Of a stretch of DNA of 64,000 bases, positions 18,094 through 26,165 are shown piece by piece. Below the pieces are notes generated by a model. The model worked only from the letters and a program-made list of their open reading frames with translations. It was not told the origin of the DNA and searched no databases. This stretch comes from Nocardioides terrigena. Its GTDB lineage: Bacteria > Actinomycetota > Actinomycetes > Propionibacteriales > Nocardioidaceae. The first letter of the stretch is position 1, and each line of letters begins with the position of its first letter. The stretch is taken from positions 248,001-312,000 of the forward strand of contig NZ_PZYY01000001.1 of assembly GCF_003047265.1 (NCBI RefSeq). The letters are read 5' to 3'. Both the position numbers and the translations under genes were made by a program.

Positions 18094-18160
18094 GGGGTAG
18101 TCCCCGACGAACGGACCCCGGGTCGGGACTCTGAGGGGTCCGATCGTCACGGACTACCCC
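18094..18160. repeat. Nested inverted repeat between clpC and mutY
   Basis: Outer arms GGGGTAGTCC (18094-18103) and GGACTACCCC (18151-18160) enclose inner arms CGGACCCC (18112-18119) and GGGGTCCG (18135-18142). A further ACTACCCCGGGA copy follows at 18169-18180 and overlaps the mutY stop. The 15-mer GGGTAGTCCCCGACG here recurs at 50830-50844. Probably an intergenic repeat or bidirectional terminator. Confidence 0.65.
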
Positions 18161-18169
18161 GGGACCCGA

Positions 18170-19036
18170 CTACCCCGGGAGGGCGTAGCCGCCGTCGACG
18201 ATGGCGACGAGGCCGTCCTCGACCAGGCCGGCCAGGCAGCGCTCCCGCTGCTCGGCGCCGGGCCACACCGCCTCGATCGCGGCCGGCCGGACGGTGCCGT
18301 CGGCTTCACGGAGCACGGCCATGATCCGGCCGCGGCACTGGCGGTCGGTGCCAGCCCAGGCCTGCCCGCGCCGCGGGGGACCGTCGTACGCCGGCCGGCC
18401 GGCCGCCAGCCACGCGCACCGGTCCGCGACCGGGCAGGCGTCGCACCGCGGGTCGCGGGCGGTGCAGACGAGGGCGCCCAGCTCCATGACGGCCACCGCC
18501 CAGGTGGCGGCCGTGTCCTCGTCCTCGGGCAGCAGGTCGGTGGCCAGGTCACGCTCCGCGCGGGTCACGGACGCGCCCGGGAACTCGACCCCCGACACCA
18601 ACCGCGCCAGCACCCGCCGCACGTTGGTGTCGAGCACGACGTGCCGGCGGCCGAAGGCGAAGCTCGCCACCGCCGCTGCGGTGTAGTCGCCCACCCCGGG
18701 CAGCGCGATCAGCTCGTCGTACGCCGCCGGCACCTCGCCGTCGTGGCGCTCCACGAGTGCCACGGCCGCGGCATGCAGCCGCAGCGCGCGCCGCGGATAG
18801 CCGAGGCGACCCCACATCCGGACCGCCTCTCCGGTCGGCTCGGCGGCGAGGGCCGCCGGCGTCGGCCAGCGCTCCATCCAGGCGTCGTGGACCGGCAGCA
18901 CCCGCACGACCGGGGTCTGCTGGAGCATGAGCTCGGAGACCAGCACCGACCAGGCGGAAGCGTCCGGCCGACGCCACGGCAGGTCGCGCGCGTGGGCGTC
19001 GTACCAGTCGAGGATCGGCGCGTGCAGGTCGGTCAT
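18170..19036 (-). CDS. mutY: A/G-specific adenine DNA glycosylase
   Basis: A 288-residue helix-hairpin-helix glycosylase removing adenine mispaired with 8-oxoguanine. Features: SELMLQQTPVVRVLP near the N-terminus (catalytic Glu region), the HhH-GPD motif LPGVGDYTAAAVASFAFG with the catalytic Asp, and a [4Fe-4S] cluster loop C-x6-C-x2-C-x5-C (CTARDPRCDACPVADRC). The C-terminal MutT-like domain of E. coli MutY is replaced by a short winged region, as in many actinobacteria. The ATG at 19036 has TACGAT 7 bases upstream on the minus strand; a much longer open frame upstream is a shadow of the next gene. Confidence 0.92.
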   Translation of the reverse strand: MTDLHAPILDWYDAHARDLPWRRPDASAWSVLVSELMLQQTPVVRVLPVHDAWMERWPTPAALAAEPTGEAVRMWGRLGYPRRALRLHAAAVALVERHDGEVPAAYDELIALPGVGDYTAAAVASFAFGRRHVVLDTNVRRVLARLVSGVEFPGASVTRAERDLATDLLPEDEDTAATWAVAVMELGALVCTARDPRCDACPVADRCAWLAAGRPAYDGPPRRGQAWAGTDRQCRGRIMAVLREADGTVRPAAIEAVWPGAEQRERCLAGLVEDGLVAIVDGGYALPG

Positions 19037-19117
19037 CGCGGTGATCGTACGCACGGATCCGCGGGGGCCCGGTGTGGCACCACCTCGCGCGACCACGCTG
19101 CTCCTAGGGTCGGGGTC

Positions 19118-19927
19118 ATGCCGTCCTCGCGCCCTGCCCCTCCGATGGCACCGCGTGGTCCTCTGCCCGCTCGCGTCTACTGGTTCCGTCGCCTCGTGGT
19201 GCTCGGGGTGGCCGTGCTCCTGGTCGCGGGCCTGGCCCGTCTCCTGGGCGGCTCGAGCGACGCGTCGTCCGACGAGGACCCCCAGGCGACCACCGCCGGC
19301 GCGACGACGAGCACGAGCGCCGACCCCGGCGAGAGCGCCGCGACCCAGGCGCCGACCGTCCCGACGGACAAGCCGAAGCGCAAGAAGAAGAAGCAGACCC
19401 CGACCGAGCCTCCGCTCGCCGAGCCCGTCGGCACCTGCGAGAACGGCGACATCGTCGCCACCCCGACCATCACCGAGGCGCCCGGCGGCAGCGACGTCCC
19501 GATCACGCTCAACCTGCGCACCCGTGTCACCGCCGCCTGCACCTGGACGGTGTCCCCGGACACGCTGACCGTCAGCATCACCTCGGGCACCGACTCCATC
19601 TGGTCGAGCCGCGAGTGCCCGGCGGCGATCGTGCCTCAGGACGTCGTGGTGCGCCAGGCCGTCGACGCGCCGGTCGTCATCACCTGGAACGCCAAGCGCT
19701 CCGACGACGAGTGCTCCGCCTTCACCGAGTGGGCGATGCCCGGTTTCTACCACGTGGAGGCGGCTGCCCTCGCGGGCGAGCCGACCGACGTGCAGTTCGA
19801 GCTGGTCCGCCCCGCCAGCGAGGTGATCACCAAGACGGTGACGCCGAAGCCCCAGAAGGGGAAGAACAAGCAGCAGGACAACGCCCACCAGCCCGGTGAG
19901 GACGGCGAGGGCAACTCCGCGGGTTGA
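19118..19927 (+). CDS. Membrane-anchored extracytoplasmic protein of unknown function
   Basis: A 269-residue protein with a short basic N-terminus, one membrane segment (about residues 22-40), then a Ser/Thr/Ala-rich linker with a lysine cluster (KPKRKKKKQ) and a beta-rich extracytoplasmic domain containing four Cys (C-E-N-G, AACTW, REC, ECS) that could form two disulfides. A Lys/Gln/Asp-rich tail ends it. The domain may bind cell wall or polysaccharide, but I do not recognise a family. ATG 19118 is 7 bases downstream of TAGGGT (19105-19110), a leaderless start. It is divergent from mutY with 81 bases between. Confidence 0.75.
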   Translation: MPSSRPAPPMAPRGPLPARVYWFRRLVVLGVAVLLVAGLARLLGGSSDASSDEDPQATTAGATTSTSADPGESAATQAPTVPTDKPKRKKKKQTPTEPPLAEPVGTCENGDIVATPTITEAPGGSDVPITLNLRTRVTAACTWTVSPDTLTVSITSGTDSIWSSRECPAAIVPQDVVVRQAVDAPVVITWNAKRSDDECSAFTEWAMPGFYHVEAAALAGEPTDVQFELVRPASEVITKTVTPKPQKGKNKQQDNAHQPGEDGEGNSAG

Positions 19928-19955
19928 GAGCCCGCCGCTTCGCGCGGCGCCCCGG

Positions 19956-20031
19956 ACAAGTAACGCGGTGTTAGACGGACGAAACCCGCCCTCGACGCCT
20001 TGTTTCGTCCGTCTAACACCGCGTTACTTGT
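19956..20031. repeat. Perfect 30-bp inverted repeat
   Basis: Left arm 19956-19985 and right arm 20002-20031 are exact reverse complements around a 16-base spacer. The arms are clearly less GC-rich than the surroundings. They begin ACAAGTAACGCGG and end CCGCGTTACTTGT. As the first structure after the plus-strand gene it may terminate transcription, but its perfection and length exceed what a terminator needs, so a mobile or dispersed palindromic element is possible. Confidence 0.9.
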
Positions 20032-20155
20032 GTGCTCGCCCCCCGGGCCGGGTCCGAGCCGGCGCGGGCCTGAGGCGCATGTCGACGCAGTGCGTGCGAA
20101 GCGCGCGCGGGTGCGCGCCTCTCGACCTCGACGCGCCCGTCGCGAGCTCGTCCCC

Positions 20156-20183
20156 TTCGAGACGGCGCTGGCGCGCCTCCTCA
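20156..20183. repeat. TTCGAGACGG...CCTCCTCA palindromic element, intergenic copy
   Basis: The 28 bases start TTCGAGACGGCGC and end GCGCGCCTCCTCA, an imperfect palindrome. A second copy lies inside ppx (26668-26702). I recall such sequences as dispersed repeats in Nocardioides-like genomes; this cannot be checked here. Confidence 0.6.
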
Positions 20184-20229
20184 GGACGGCGCCTCGCTCG
20201 CGGGGCTTGCTCGATCTGGCCACGCCCAC

Positions 20230-20251
20230 CAGGACGCGCGAGCGCGTCCTG
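20230..20251 (-). terminator. Hairpin downstream of disA
   Basis: CAGGACGCGC (20230-20239) and GCGCGTCCTG (20242-20251) form a near-continuous palindrome 9 bases beyond the disA stop. Likely terminator for disA; no T tract. Confidence 0.6.
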
Positions 20252-20260
20252 CTGCGTGAC

Positions 20261-21343
20261 TCAGATGTAGCGCTCGGTGATGCTCGACTCCGCCAGCCGG
20301 GAGAGCCCCTCGCGCACGCTGCGGGCCCGCAGCTCGCCGACGCCCTCGACGGCCTGGAGGTCGTCGATGCCCGCGGAGAGCAGCTGCTGGAGGCCGCCGA
20401 AGTGCTCGACGAGCCGGTCGACCACGGAGCCCGGCAGGCGCGGCACCTTGGCCAGCAGACGGTAGCCCCGCGGTGCGACCGCGCCGTCGAGGTGCTCGCC
20501 GGTGCCGAGACCGAGGACGGCCGCGACCGCGCCCGGGTCGACGAGCTCGGTGGGGGAGAGCGTGGAGAGGTCGCCGAGGATCACCGACGCCTCGACCTTG
20601 CGGCGCTTGCCGGCGGGGAGGTAGTCGCGGACCACCAGCTCGCGCTCGGCGTCGACACCGGTGATGAGCTCCTCGAGCTGGAGCGACAGCAGCCGGCCGT
20701 CGGTGCCCAGCTCGAGGACGTAGTCGTCGATCTCGCGGGCGATCCGGGTGACCATCTCGAGTCGCTGGGCCACGACGGCGACGTCGCGCACGGTCACGAG
20801 GTCCTCGATCTCGAGGGCCGACAGGGTGGCCGAGACCTCGTCGAGACGCAGCTTGTAGCGCTCCAGCGTCGCGAGCGCCTGGTTGGCGCGGGAGAGGATC
20901 TTGCCGGAGTCCTCGAGGACGTGGCGGATCTCGCCGACGTAGGCGGCGATGATCTGCATCGACTGCGACACCGAGATGACCGGGTGGCCGGTCTGCTTGG
21001 CCACCCGCTCTGCGGTGCGGTGCCGGGTGCCGGTCTCCTCCGAGGGGATCGACTGGTCGGGCATCAGGTGGACCGCGGCCCGCGAGATCCGGGTGACGTC
21101 GCGGTCGACGATGATGGCGCCGTCCATCTTGGCCAGCTCGCGCAGGCCGGTGGCGGTGAACGGCACGTCGAGGGTGAAGCCACCGGTCGCGAGCGACTCG
21201 ACCATCTTGTCCTGGCCGAGCACGATGAGCGCGCCGGTGCGGCCGCGGAGGATGCGCTCCAAGCCGTCTCGCAGGGCGGTGCCGGGCGCGATCATCGCGA
21301 GGGTGGCGCGCAGGCGCAGCACGTCGTCCGAACGCTCGGGCAC
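20261..21343 (-). CDS. disA: DNA integrity scanning diadenylate cyclase
   Basis: A 360-residue enzyme that condenses two ATP into cyclic di-AMP and scans DNA for branched structures. The DAC domain carries the DGA motif (74-76) and the RHR motif (107-109, in GTRHRTAER). A helical linker follows, and the C-terminal helix-hairpin-helix DNA-binding domain is visible as LQAVEGVGELRARSVREGL. The start is GTG 21343 with GAGAGGA upstream. radA lies 42 bases upstream on the same strand; DisA-RadA interaction and RadA control of c-di-AMP synthesis are known in mycobacteria, so the pair is functionally linked. Confidence 0.97.
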   Translation of the reverse strand: MPERSDDVLRLRATLAMIAPGTALRDGLERILRGRTGALIVLGQDKMVESLATGGFTLDVPFTATGLRELAKMDGAIIVDRDVTRISRAAVHLMPDQSIPSEETGTRHRTAERVAKQTGHPVISVSQSMQIIAAYVGEIRHVLEDSGKILSRANQALATLERYKLRLDEVSATLSALEIEDLVTVRDVAVVAQRLEMVTRIAREIDDYVLELGTDGRLLSLQLEELITGVDAERELVVRDYLPAGKRRKVEASVILGDLSTLSPTELVDPGAVAAVLGLGTGEHLDGAVAPRGYRLLAKVPRLPGSVVDRLVEHFGGLQQLLSAGIDDLQAVEGVGELRARSVREGLSRLAESSITERYI

Positions 21344-21385
21344 GGTGGTCCTCTCTGACGGGTACGACGCCGGGCGTCGCGGCGC

Positions 21386-22789
21386 TCAGTCTAGGGGACG
21401 CAGTCGGGGGTGGTCGGCCTTCGTGACACGCAGGGTGGAGAGCGCGCCCCACACCGTGCCCTCGGAGATCACCCGGAGCCCGTCGACCATCCGGTGCGAC
21501 CCGGTCTCGGGCTCGTGCGCCTCCCGCGGCACCACGGCGACCTCGAAACCGAGCCGTGCTGCCTCGGCCAGGCGCTGCGGCAGGTCGCGCACCCGGCGCA
21601 GCTCACCGGCCAGCCCGATCTCGCCCATCGCCACGACCCCCTTGGGCGGGGCCAGACCGTGCGTGGCGCTGGCGATGGCCACCGCGACGGCCAGGTCGGT
21701 GGCCGGCTCGGTGAGCCGGGCGCCGCCCACGGTCGAGGCGAAGACGTCGTGGGCGTGCAGCTTGATGAAGGCGTGCTGCTGCAGCACGGCCAGGATCATC
21801 GCCACCCGGGAGGAGTCGATGCCCGACGTCGTGCGCCGCGGACGCTCGAGCGGCGAGGGTGTCACCAGCGCCTGGACCTCGGCGAGCAAGGGCCTGCGGC
21901 CCTCCATGGTGACGGCGACGCACGTGCCGGGCACCTGCTGGCTGTGGTGCTCGACGAACAGGCCGGTCGGGTCGGTGACCGCGGTGATGCCGCCGGCGGA
22001 CAGGTCGAAGCAGCCGACCTCGTCGACGGGGCCGAAGCGGTTCTTCATCGCGCGGACCATCCGGAAGCGGGAGTTGCGGTCGCCCTCGAAGTTGAGCACC
22101 ACGTCGACGAGGTGCTCGAGGACCCGCGGGCCGGCGATCGAGCCGTCCTTGGTGACGTGGCCGACGATCACCGTGGTGATGTTGCGCGTCTTGGCGACCC
22201 GGACGAGCGCGGCCGCGACCTCCTTGACCTGGGTGACGCCGCCGGGCACCCCCTCGATGCCGGGCGCGCCGATGGTCTGGATCGAGTCGATGACCAGCAG
22301 GGTCGGGCGCACCTGCTCGATGTGGGTGAGCACGGCCCCGAGGTCGGTCTCGGCCGCGAGGAACAGCTCGTCGTGGACGCCGCCGGTGCGATCGGCGCGC
22401 AGCCGCACCTGCGAGGCGGACTCCTCGCCGGTGACGTAGAGGGTGCGGGTGCGCACCCGGGCGGTCTGGGCGGCCACCTCGAGCAGCAGCGTGCTCTTGC
22501 CAACACCGGGCTCGCCGGCCAGCAGGATCGCCGCACCCGGCACCAGCCCGCCGCCCAGCACGCGGTCGAGCTCGGGGACCCCGGAGGAGCGGAACGTCGC
22601 GTCCTCGACCGACACCTGGCCGATGGGCACGGCCGGGCGCGTCACGGGTGAGGCCGTCGTGCGCCCGGTCGGGGTGGCGGCCGCCTCGGCGACCGACCCC
22701 CAGGCCTGGCACTCACCGCACCGGCCCACCCACTTGCCGGTCTCCCAGCCGCACTCGGAGCACTTGTAGGCGGCGCGCTGTCTGCTCAT
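21386..22789 (-). CDS. radA: DNA repair protein RadA
   Basis: A 467-residue branch-migration helicase of recombination. An N-terminal zinc finger (C10, C13, C24, C27 in KCSECGWETGKWVGRCGEC), a RecA-like ATPase with Walker A GEPGVGKST, the RadA-specific KNRFG motif and a C-terminal Lon-protease-like domain are all in order. I start at the ATG (MSRQRAAYKC) at 22789 because the finger begins 10 residues on and TAGCGT lies exactly 7 bases upstream on the minus strand. The frame is open for 41 more codons but these have no homology look. It is divergent from a LacI-family regulator. Confidence 0.96.
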   Translation of the reverse strand: MSRQRAAYKCSECGWETGKWVGRCGECQAWGSVAEAAATPTGRTTASPVTRPAVPIGQVSVEDATFRSSGVPELDRVLGGGLVPGAAILLAGEPGVGKSTLLLEVAAQTARVRTRTLYVTGEESASQVRLRADRTGGVHDELFLAAETDLGAVLTHIEQVRPTLLVIDSIQTIGAPGIEGVPGGVTQVKEVAAALVRVAKTRNITTVIVGHVTKDGSIAGPRVLEHLVDVVLNFEGDRNSRFRMVRAMKNRFGPVDEVGCFDLSAGGITAVTDPTGLFVEHHSQQVPGTCVAVTMEGRRPLLAEVQALVTPSPLERPRRTTSGIDSSRVAMILAVLQQHAFIKLHAHDVFASTVGGARLTEPATDLAVAVAIASATHGLAPPKGVVAMGEIGLAGELRRVRDLPQRLAEAARLGFEVAVVPREAHEPETGSHRMVDGLRVISEGTVWGALSTLRVTKADHPRLRPLD

Positions 22790-22863
22790 GGGCGGCACGC
22801 TAGGCGACAGCACCGACAGCGCGGTTATGCTGCCCCTGATTGGAACGATCAAGGGGGCCGAAC

Positions 22864-23907
22864 ATGTCGCGACCGGAGTCTCGGTTGGGTGCACACCTGC
22901 CGGTGTCCCCACCGACGCTGGCCGACGTCGCCGAGCGCGCGGGGGTCAGTCGCCAGACGGTGTCCAACGCCGTCAACAACCCCGACCTGCTGCGTCCGGG
23001 CACGCTCGAGCGGGTCCGGGGTGCCATCGAGGAGATGGGCTACTCGCCCAACCGCGCGGCCCGCAACCTGCGCACCCGCACCTCCCAGCTGATCGGCCTG
23101 CGCGTCTCGCCGGTCCAGGAGGGCACCGCCAACGCGATGATGGACCGCTTCGTCCACACCCTCGTCGAGACCTCGGCGCTGGCGGGGCACCACGTGCTGC
23201 TCTTCACCGGTGACGACGAGGACCCGGTCGCGGGCTACGACAACCTGCTGCGCTCGACCGCGGTGGATGCCTTCGTCGTCACCGACACCTACCTCGGCAA
23301 CCCGCAGGCCGCCTGGCTCGCCCAGCAGCGGGCGCCGTTCGTCGCCTTCGGACGCCCGTGGGACCGCGCCAGCGCCCGCCACCCGTGGGTCGACGTCGAC
23401 GGGGCCGCCGGCACCCGGCTCGCGACCGAGCACCTCATTGCCAAGGGCCACACCCGCATCGCCTGGATCGGCTGGCGCAAGGACTCCCCGATCGGTGAGG
23501 ACCGGCGCGCCGGCTGGCTCAAGACCATGCACGAGCACGGGCTCCCCACCACCGGCCTCGCCAGCCGGGTCGAGGACACCGTCCAGTCCGGGGGAGAGGC
23601 GGCCGCGGTGCTGCTCGACGAGTCGGAGCCCACCGCCTTCGTCTGCGCCTCCGACACCCTGGCGATGGGCGTCCTCCACACGCTGTGGCTGCGCCAGCTC
23701 GCACCCGGCAAGGACATCGCGGTGGTGGGCTTCGACGACTCGCAGGTCGCGCAGGTCTACCCGGTGGGTCTGACGTCTGTGCGCCAGCCCCTCGAGGACG
23801 TCGCGGTCGAGATCGTCAACGCCCTCCAGAGCCTGCTGTCCCACCAGCCGGCCCCCGAGGACGGCGTGCTCCTCACCCCGACGCTGGTCGTGCGCGAGTC
23901 CTCCTGA
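22864..23907 (+). CDS. LacI-family transcriptional regulator
   Basis: A 347-residue repressor. The N-terminal helix-turn-helix is TLADVAERAGVSRQTVSNAVNN, followed by the hinge helix region SPNRAARNLRTRTS and a periplasmic-binding-protein-like effector domain. The hinge starts the family-typical QLIGLRV. ATG 22864 has AAGGGGG 6 bases upstream; a TTG at 22840 would lengthen it but lies at the deduced transcription start (TATGCT -10 at 22826-22831). No sugar transport genes are adjacent, so the effector and targets are unknown; it may act on distant sugar operons. A terminator hairpin follows. Confidence 0.9.
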   Translation: MSRPESRLGAHLPVSPPTLADVAERAGVSRQTVSNAVNNPDLLRPGTLERVRGAIEEMGYSPNRAARNLRTRTSQLIGLRVSPVQEGTANAMMDRFVHTLVETSALAGHHVLLFTGDDEDPVAGYDNLLRSTAVDAFVVTDTYLGNPQAAWLAQQRAPFVAFGRPWDRASARHPWVDVDGAAGTRLATEHLIAKGHTRIAWIGWRKDSPIGEDRRAGWLKTMHEHGLPTTGLASRVEDTVQSGGEAAAVLLDESEPTAFVCASDTLAMGVLHTLWLRQLAPGKDIAVVGFDDSQVAQVYPVGLTSVRQPLEDVAVEIVNALQSLLSHQPAPEDGVLLTPTLVVRESS

Positions 23908-23923
23908 CCGGCGTGCGACGGCC

Positions 23924-23943
23924 CGCCGCTGCTGAGAGCGGCG
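23924..23943. terminator. Hairpin between convergent LacI and methyltransferase genes
   Basis: CGCCGCT (23924-23930) and AGCGGCG (23937-23943) around GCTGAG, 17 bases after the LacI stop and 7 before the methyltransferase stop. Probably a bidirectional terminator. Confidence 0.6.
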
Positions 23944-23949
23944 AGGGGG

Positions 23950-24654
23950 TCAGTACTCCCGCCACCAGAGGTTGACCGCGTAGTCCACCTCGGTGCCCTC
24001 GTGGGACGCGAGCACCCGCTCCGCGACCTCGGGGGAGAACTCGATCCGCACCACCGCCTCGAGGTCCTCGCGCCGCGCGAAGGACCAGCCCATGTCGACC
24101 GGCACCCGGGTCCAGCCACGCCCCGACCAGAAGCGCTCGACCTCGTCGGGGTCGACCATCGGGTAGCCGAGGCGGAACCACGCCCCGAACGTCGACCGGC
24201 TCGCGTCGTTGTCGATCACGAACGCCGTGCCCCCGCGGCGTACGACCCGGTCGAGCTCGGCCAGGCCCGGCTCGCAGCCGGGACCGAAGAAGTAGGCCCA
24301 CCGGGCCTGCACGACGTCGACCGACGCGTCCGGTAGCGGGAGGTGCTGGGCGGTGCCCTGCCGCACCTCGACGTGGTCGAGCCGACGCGTACGACGCCGC
24401 GCGAGCGCGACGAGGGAGGCGTGCGGCTCGACGCCGATCACCGTCCGGGCGTGCTCGGCCCAGCGGGGGAGGTGGAAGCCGGTGCCGCACCCGACGTCGA
24501 GCAGGACCCGGTCGTCCCAGGACGCGACGGACCGCATGGCGGCCTCGATGCGGCCGTGCGGGTCCGCGGCGAGGTTCTCGAGCTCGTAGGTCTCCGGGTG
24601 GTGCCAGATGTTCGGGCTCGGTGTGGCCCCGTCACGAGCCGGCGGACGGCTCAG
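23950..24654 (-). CDS. SAM-dependent class I methyltransferase, apparent CTG start
   Basis: A class I methyltransferase of about 234 residues. Motif I is LLDVGCGTGFHLPRW, the acidic end of beta 2 is VIGVEPHAS, and motif IV-like text is VDVVQARWAYFF; PNIWHHPETYELEN near the N-terminus is typical of an actinobacterial subgroup of unknown substrate. No ATG, GTG or TTG lies in frame between the upstream VOC stop and this conserved text. A CTG at 24654 overlaps that stop as CTGA, mimicking the ATGA coupling used elsewhere. The first in-frame ATG, about 40 codons in, would remove conserved sequence. A sequence error or frameshift cannot be excluded. Confidence 0.75.
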   Translation of the reverse strand: MSRPPARDGATPSPNIWHHPETYELENLAADPHGRIEAAMRSVASWDDRVLLDVGCGTGFHLPRWAEHARTVIGVEPHASLVALARRRTRRLDHVEVRQGTAQHLPLPDASVDVVQARWAYFFGPGCEPGLAELDRVVRRGGTAFVIDNDASRSTFGAWFRLGYPMVDPDEVERFWSGRGWTRVPVDMGWSFARREDLEAVVRIEFSPEVAERVLASHEGTEVDYAVNLWWREY

Positions 24655-25289
24655 AGCCGGACGAGCCCGGAGGGCGTCTGGATCTGGACCGCGATGATCC
24701 CCGGGGTGCCGTTGGGGGCGACCCACTCCACCTTGATGTCCTCGAGCGGTGCCTCGACGGTCTCGCCGAGCCACTCGCTGACCCGCTGCGGGTCGCCGGC
24801 GATCTCGAGCGCCACCAGCGAGAAGTCGCTGTCGGCGGCGTTGCTCGGGTGCATCTCGGCCGGGGACTCCCACTGGAGGAAGTAGGGGAGCTGCGGGTCC
24901 GACAGCAGCCCGTGGACGCCGATCTGGCGCCAGAGGAGCTCCTTGCCGTTGGGCAGGTGCCGGTTGCCCTTGACCGACTCGCGGCCGAGGCGGGTCTCGA
25001 CGACGGTGATGTCGTCGACGGCCACCACCCAGCCGAGCCAGCCGCCACCGAGTGCGGAGCGAGCGCGGACGGCCTGCCCGAAGGGGGCCTTGTCGCTCGC
25101 GGGATGGTCCAGCACCTCGACGATCTCGATGTAGGTGCGGCCGTCCAGCGGCATGATCATGTTGCGGGTCCCGAAGCGGGGATGCACGCCGCCGTCGATG
25201 AAGTTCTTGCCGAGCTGGCCCCCGATGCGCTGGGCAGTGCTGGCAAGTCCATCCGGTCCGGCTGCGAACGAGAGATGGTCCAGGCGCAT
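24651..25289 (-). CDS. VOC/glyoxalase-like domain protein
   Basis: A 212-residue protein beginning MRLDHLSFAAG, the classic first strand of a vicinal-oxygen-chelate (glyoxalase-like) fold, with paired beta-alpha-beta-beta-beta modules. Such proteins are metal-dependent isomerases, dioxygenases or resistance proteins; the reaction here is unknown. The ATG at 25289 has CACAAT 6 bases upstream on the minus strand, and a short inverted repeat (GAGCA...TGCTC) surrounds that -10. A perfect 14-bp palindrome CACCCCGCGGGGTG (25308-25321) lies just above. It probably forms an operon with the methyltransferase downstream, whose start overlaps its stop. Confidence 0.82.
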   Translation of the reverse strand: MRLDHLSFAAGPDGLASTAQRIGGQLGKNFIDGGVHPRFGTRNMIMPLDGRTYIEIVEVLDHPASDKAPFGQAVRARSALGGGWLGWVVAVDDITVVETRLGRESVKGNRHLPNGKELLWRQIGVHGLLSDPQLPYFLQWESPAEMHPSNAADSDFSLVALEIAGDPQRVSEWLGETVEAPLEDIKVEWVAPNGTPGIIAVQIQTPSGLVRL

Positions 25290-25378
25290 GCGAGCATTGT
25301 GTGCTCACACCCCGCGGGGTGCCACATCGGGGTCAGGTTGTCTTGACGTCGAGGGATTTCGGGCCCGACGGGCGGGGG

Positions 25379-26140
25379 TCAGCGCGGGTCGGCGGGGTGC
25401 AGCGCGAGGGCCGAGCGCGACCGCACGTGCGCGTCGCAGTGGCGCACCAGCTCGCGATAGCCGTCGGCGCCCATCAGCTCCGTCAGCTCGGGCTCGTGGG
25501 TGACGTAGACCGGCTCCGGCGCGACGTGGGCCTCGGTGTTGCCCGAGCAGTACCAGTCGAGGTCGTGGCCGCCCGGTCCCCAGCCGCGGCGGTCGTACTC
25601 GCCGATCGAGACCTCGGTGTACGCCGTCCCGTCCTGGCGCTCGACGTTGCGGAACGTGCGCCGGATGGGGAGCTGCCAGCAGACGTCGGGCTTGGTCTCG
25701 AGCGGGTTGCGGCCCTGCTCGAGGGCCAGGCCGTGCAGCGCGCAGCCCGCTCCGGTGCCGAAATCGGCCCGGTTGTGGAAGACGCACGCCGACTGTCCGT
25801 CGTACTCGAGGGCGACGGTCTTGCGCTCGCCGTCCTCGTCGGACTCGACCCAGTCGTCGGTCTCGACGGGTCGCTGCGGGTGGAACTGCCACTGCTCCGG
25901 CGTGAGCTGCGCGACGTACGACGCGACGCGCTGCTCGTCGTCCGCGTCGCTGAAGTGCGCACCCAGGGTGCAGCACCCCACGTCGGGGGAGTCGGCGTAG
26001 ATGCCCTGGCACCCGTTGCCGAAGATGCAGGTGTAGGCCGAGGTCAGCCAGGTGAGGTCGCAGCGGAAGACCTGCTCCTCGTCGGCGGGGTCCACGAACT
26101 CGACGTAGGCACGGGGAAACACGAGGTCGACTTCGGGCAC
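25379..26140 (-). CDS. Cysteine-rich protein of unknown function
   Basis: A 253-residue soluble protein with ten Cys, most in a pattern suggesting metal or Fe-S binding: C27, C38, C44, C56-C57 in the first quarter, then C119, C133, C154, C198, C235. The early cluster resembles YkgJ/DUF3109-type cysteine cluster proteins, but I am not certain of the family. It contains no signal peptide, so it is cytoplasmic. The GTG start at 26140 lies 6 bases from TAGGCT. It is divergent from ppx in a 25-base gap containing a palindrome, so both may answer to one regulator. Confidence 0.7.
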   Translation of the reverse strand: MPEVDLVFPRAYVEFVDPADEEQVFRCDLTWLTSAYTCIFGNGCQGIYADSPDVGCCTLGAHFSDADDEQRVASYVAQLTPEQWQFHPQRPVETDDWVESDEDGERKTVALEYDGQSACVFHNRADFGTGAGCALHGLALEQGRNPLETKPDVCWQLPIRRTFRNVERQDGTAYTEVSIGEYDRRGWGPGGHDLDWYCSGNTEAHVAPEPVYVTHEPELTELMGADGYRELVRHCDAHVRSRSALALHPADPR

Positions 26141-26164
26141 TGGCCAAGCCTAGTAGTTTGGCCA
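26141..26164. promoter_or_regulatory. Back-to-back leaderless promoters within a palindrome
   Basis: Minus TAGGCT (26152-26147) and plus TAGTTT (26154-26159) are each 6 bases from their start codons (26140 and 26166). TGGCCAA (26141-26147) and TTGGCCA (26158-26164) form a perfect 7-base inverted repeat around both -10 elements, a natural operator position. Confidence 0.55.
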
Positions 26165-26165
26165 C

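Larger units (their letters stand above)
19928..20260. other. Non-coding gap between convergent genes
   Basis: A 333-base gap between the membrane protein and disA. It holds a perfect 30-bp palindrome, a copy of the TTCGAGACGG...CCTCCTCA element and a hairpin next to disA. No convincing open frame or RNA gene is seen between them; codon use in the apparent frames is not gene-like. Confidence 0.7.

Noticed and set aside
20031..20260. Small gene in the gap left of disA
   Set aside because: Frames are open because of GC content but have no start signal, motif or codon bias; only repeats were visible.
22840..22863. TTG at 22840 as the LacI-family gene start
   Set aside because: It falls at the deduced transcription start and lacks a ribosome site, whereas ATG 22864 has AAGGGGG at good spacing.
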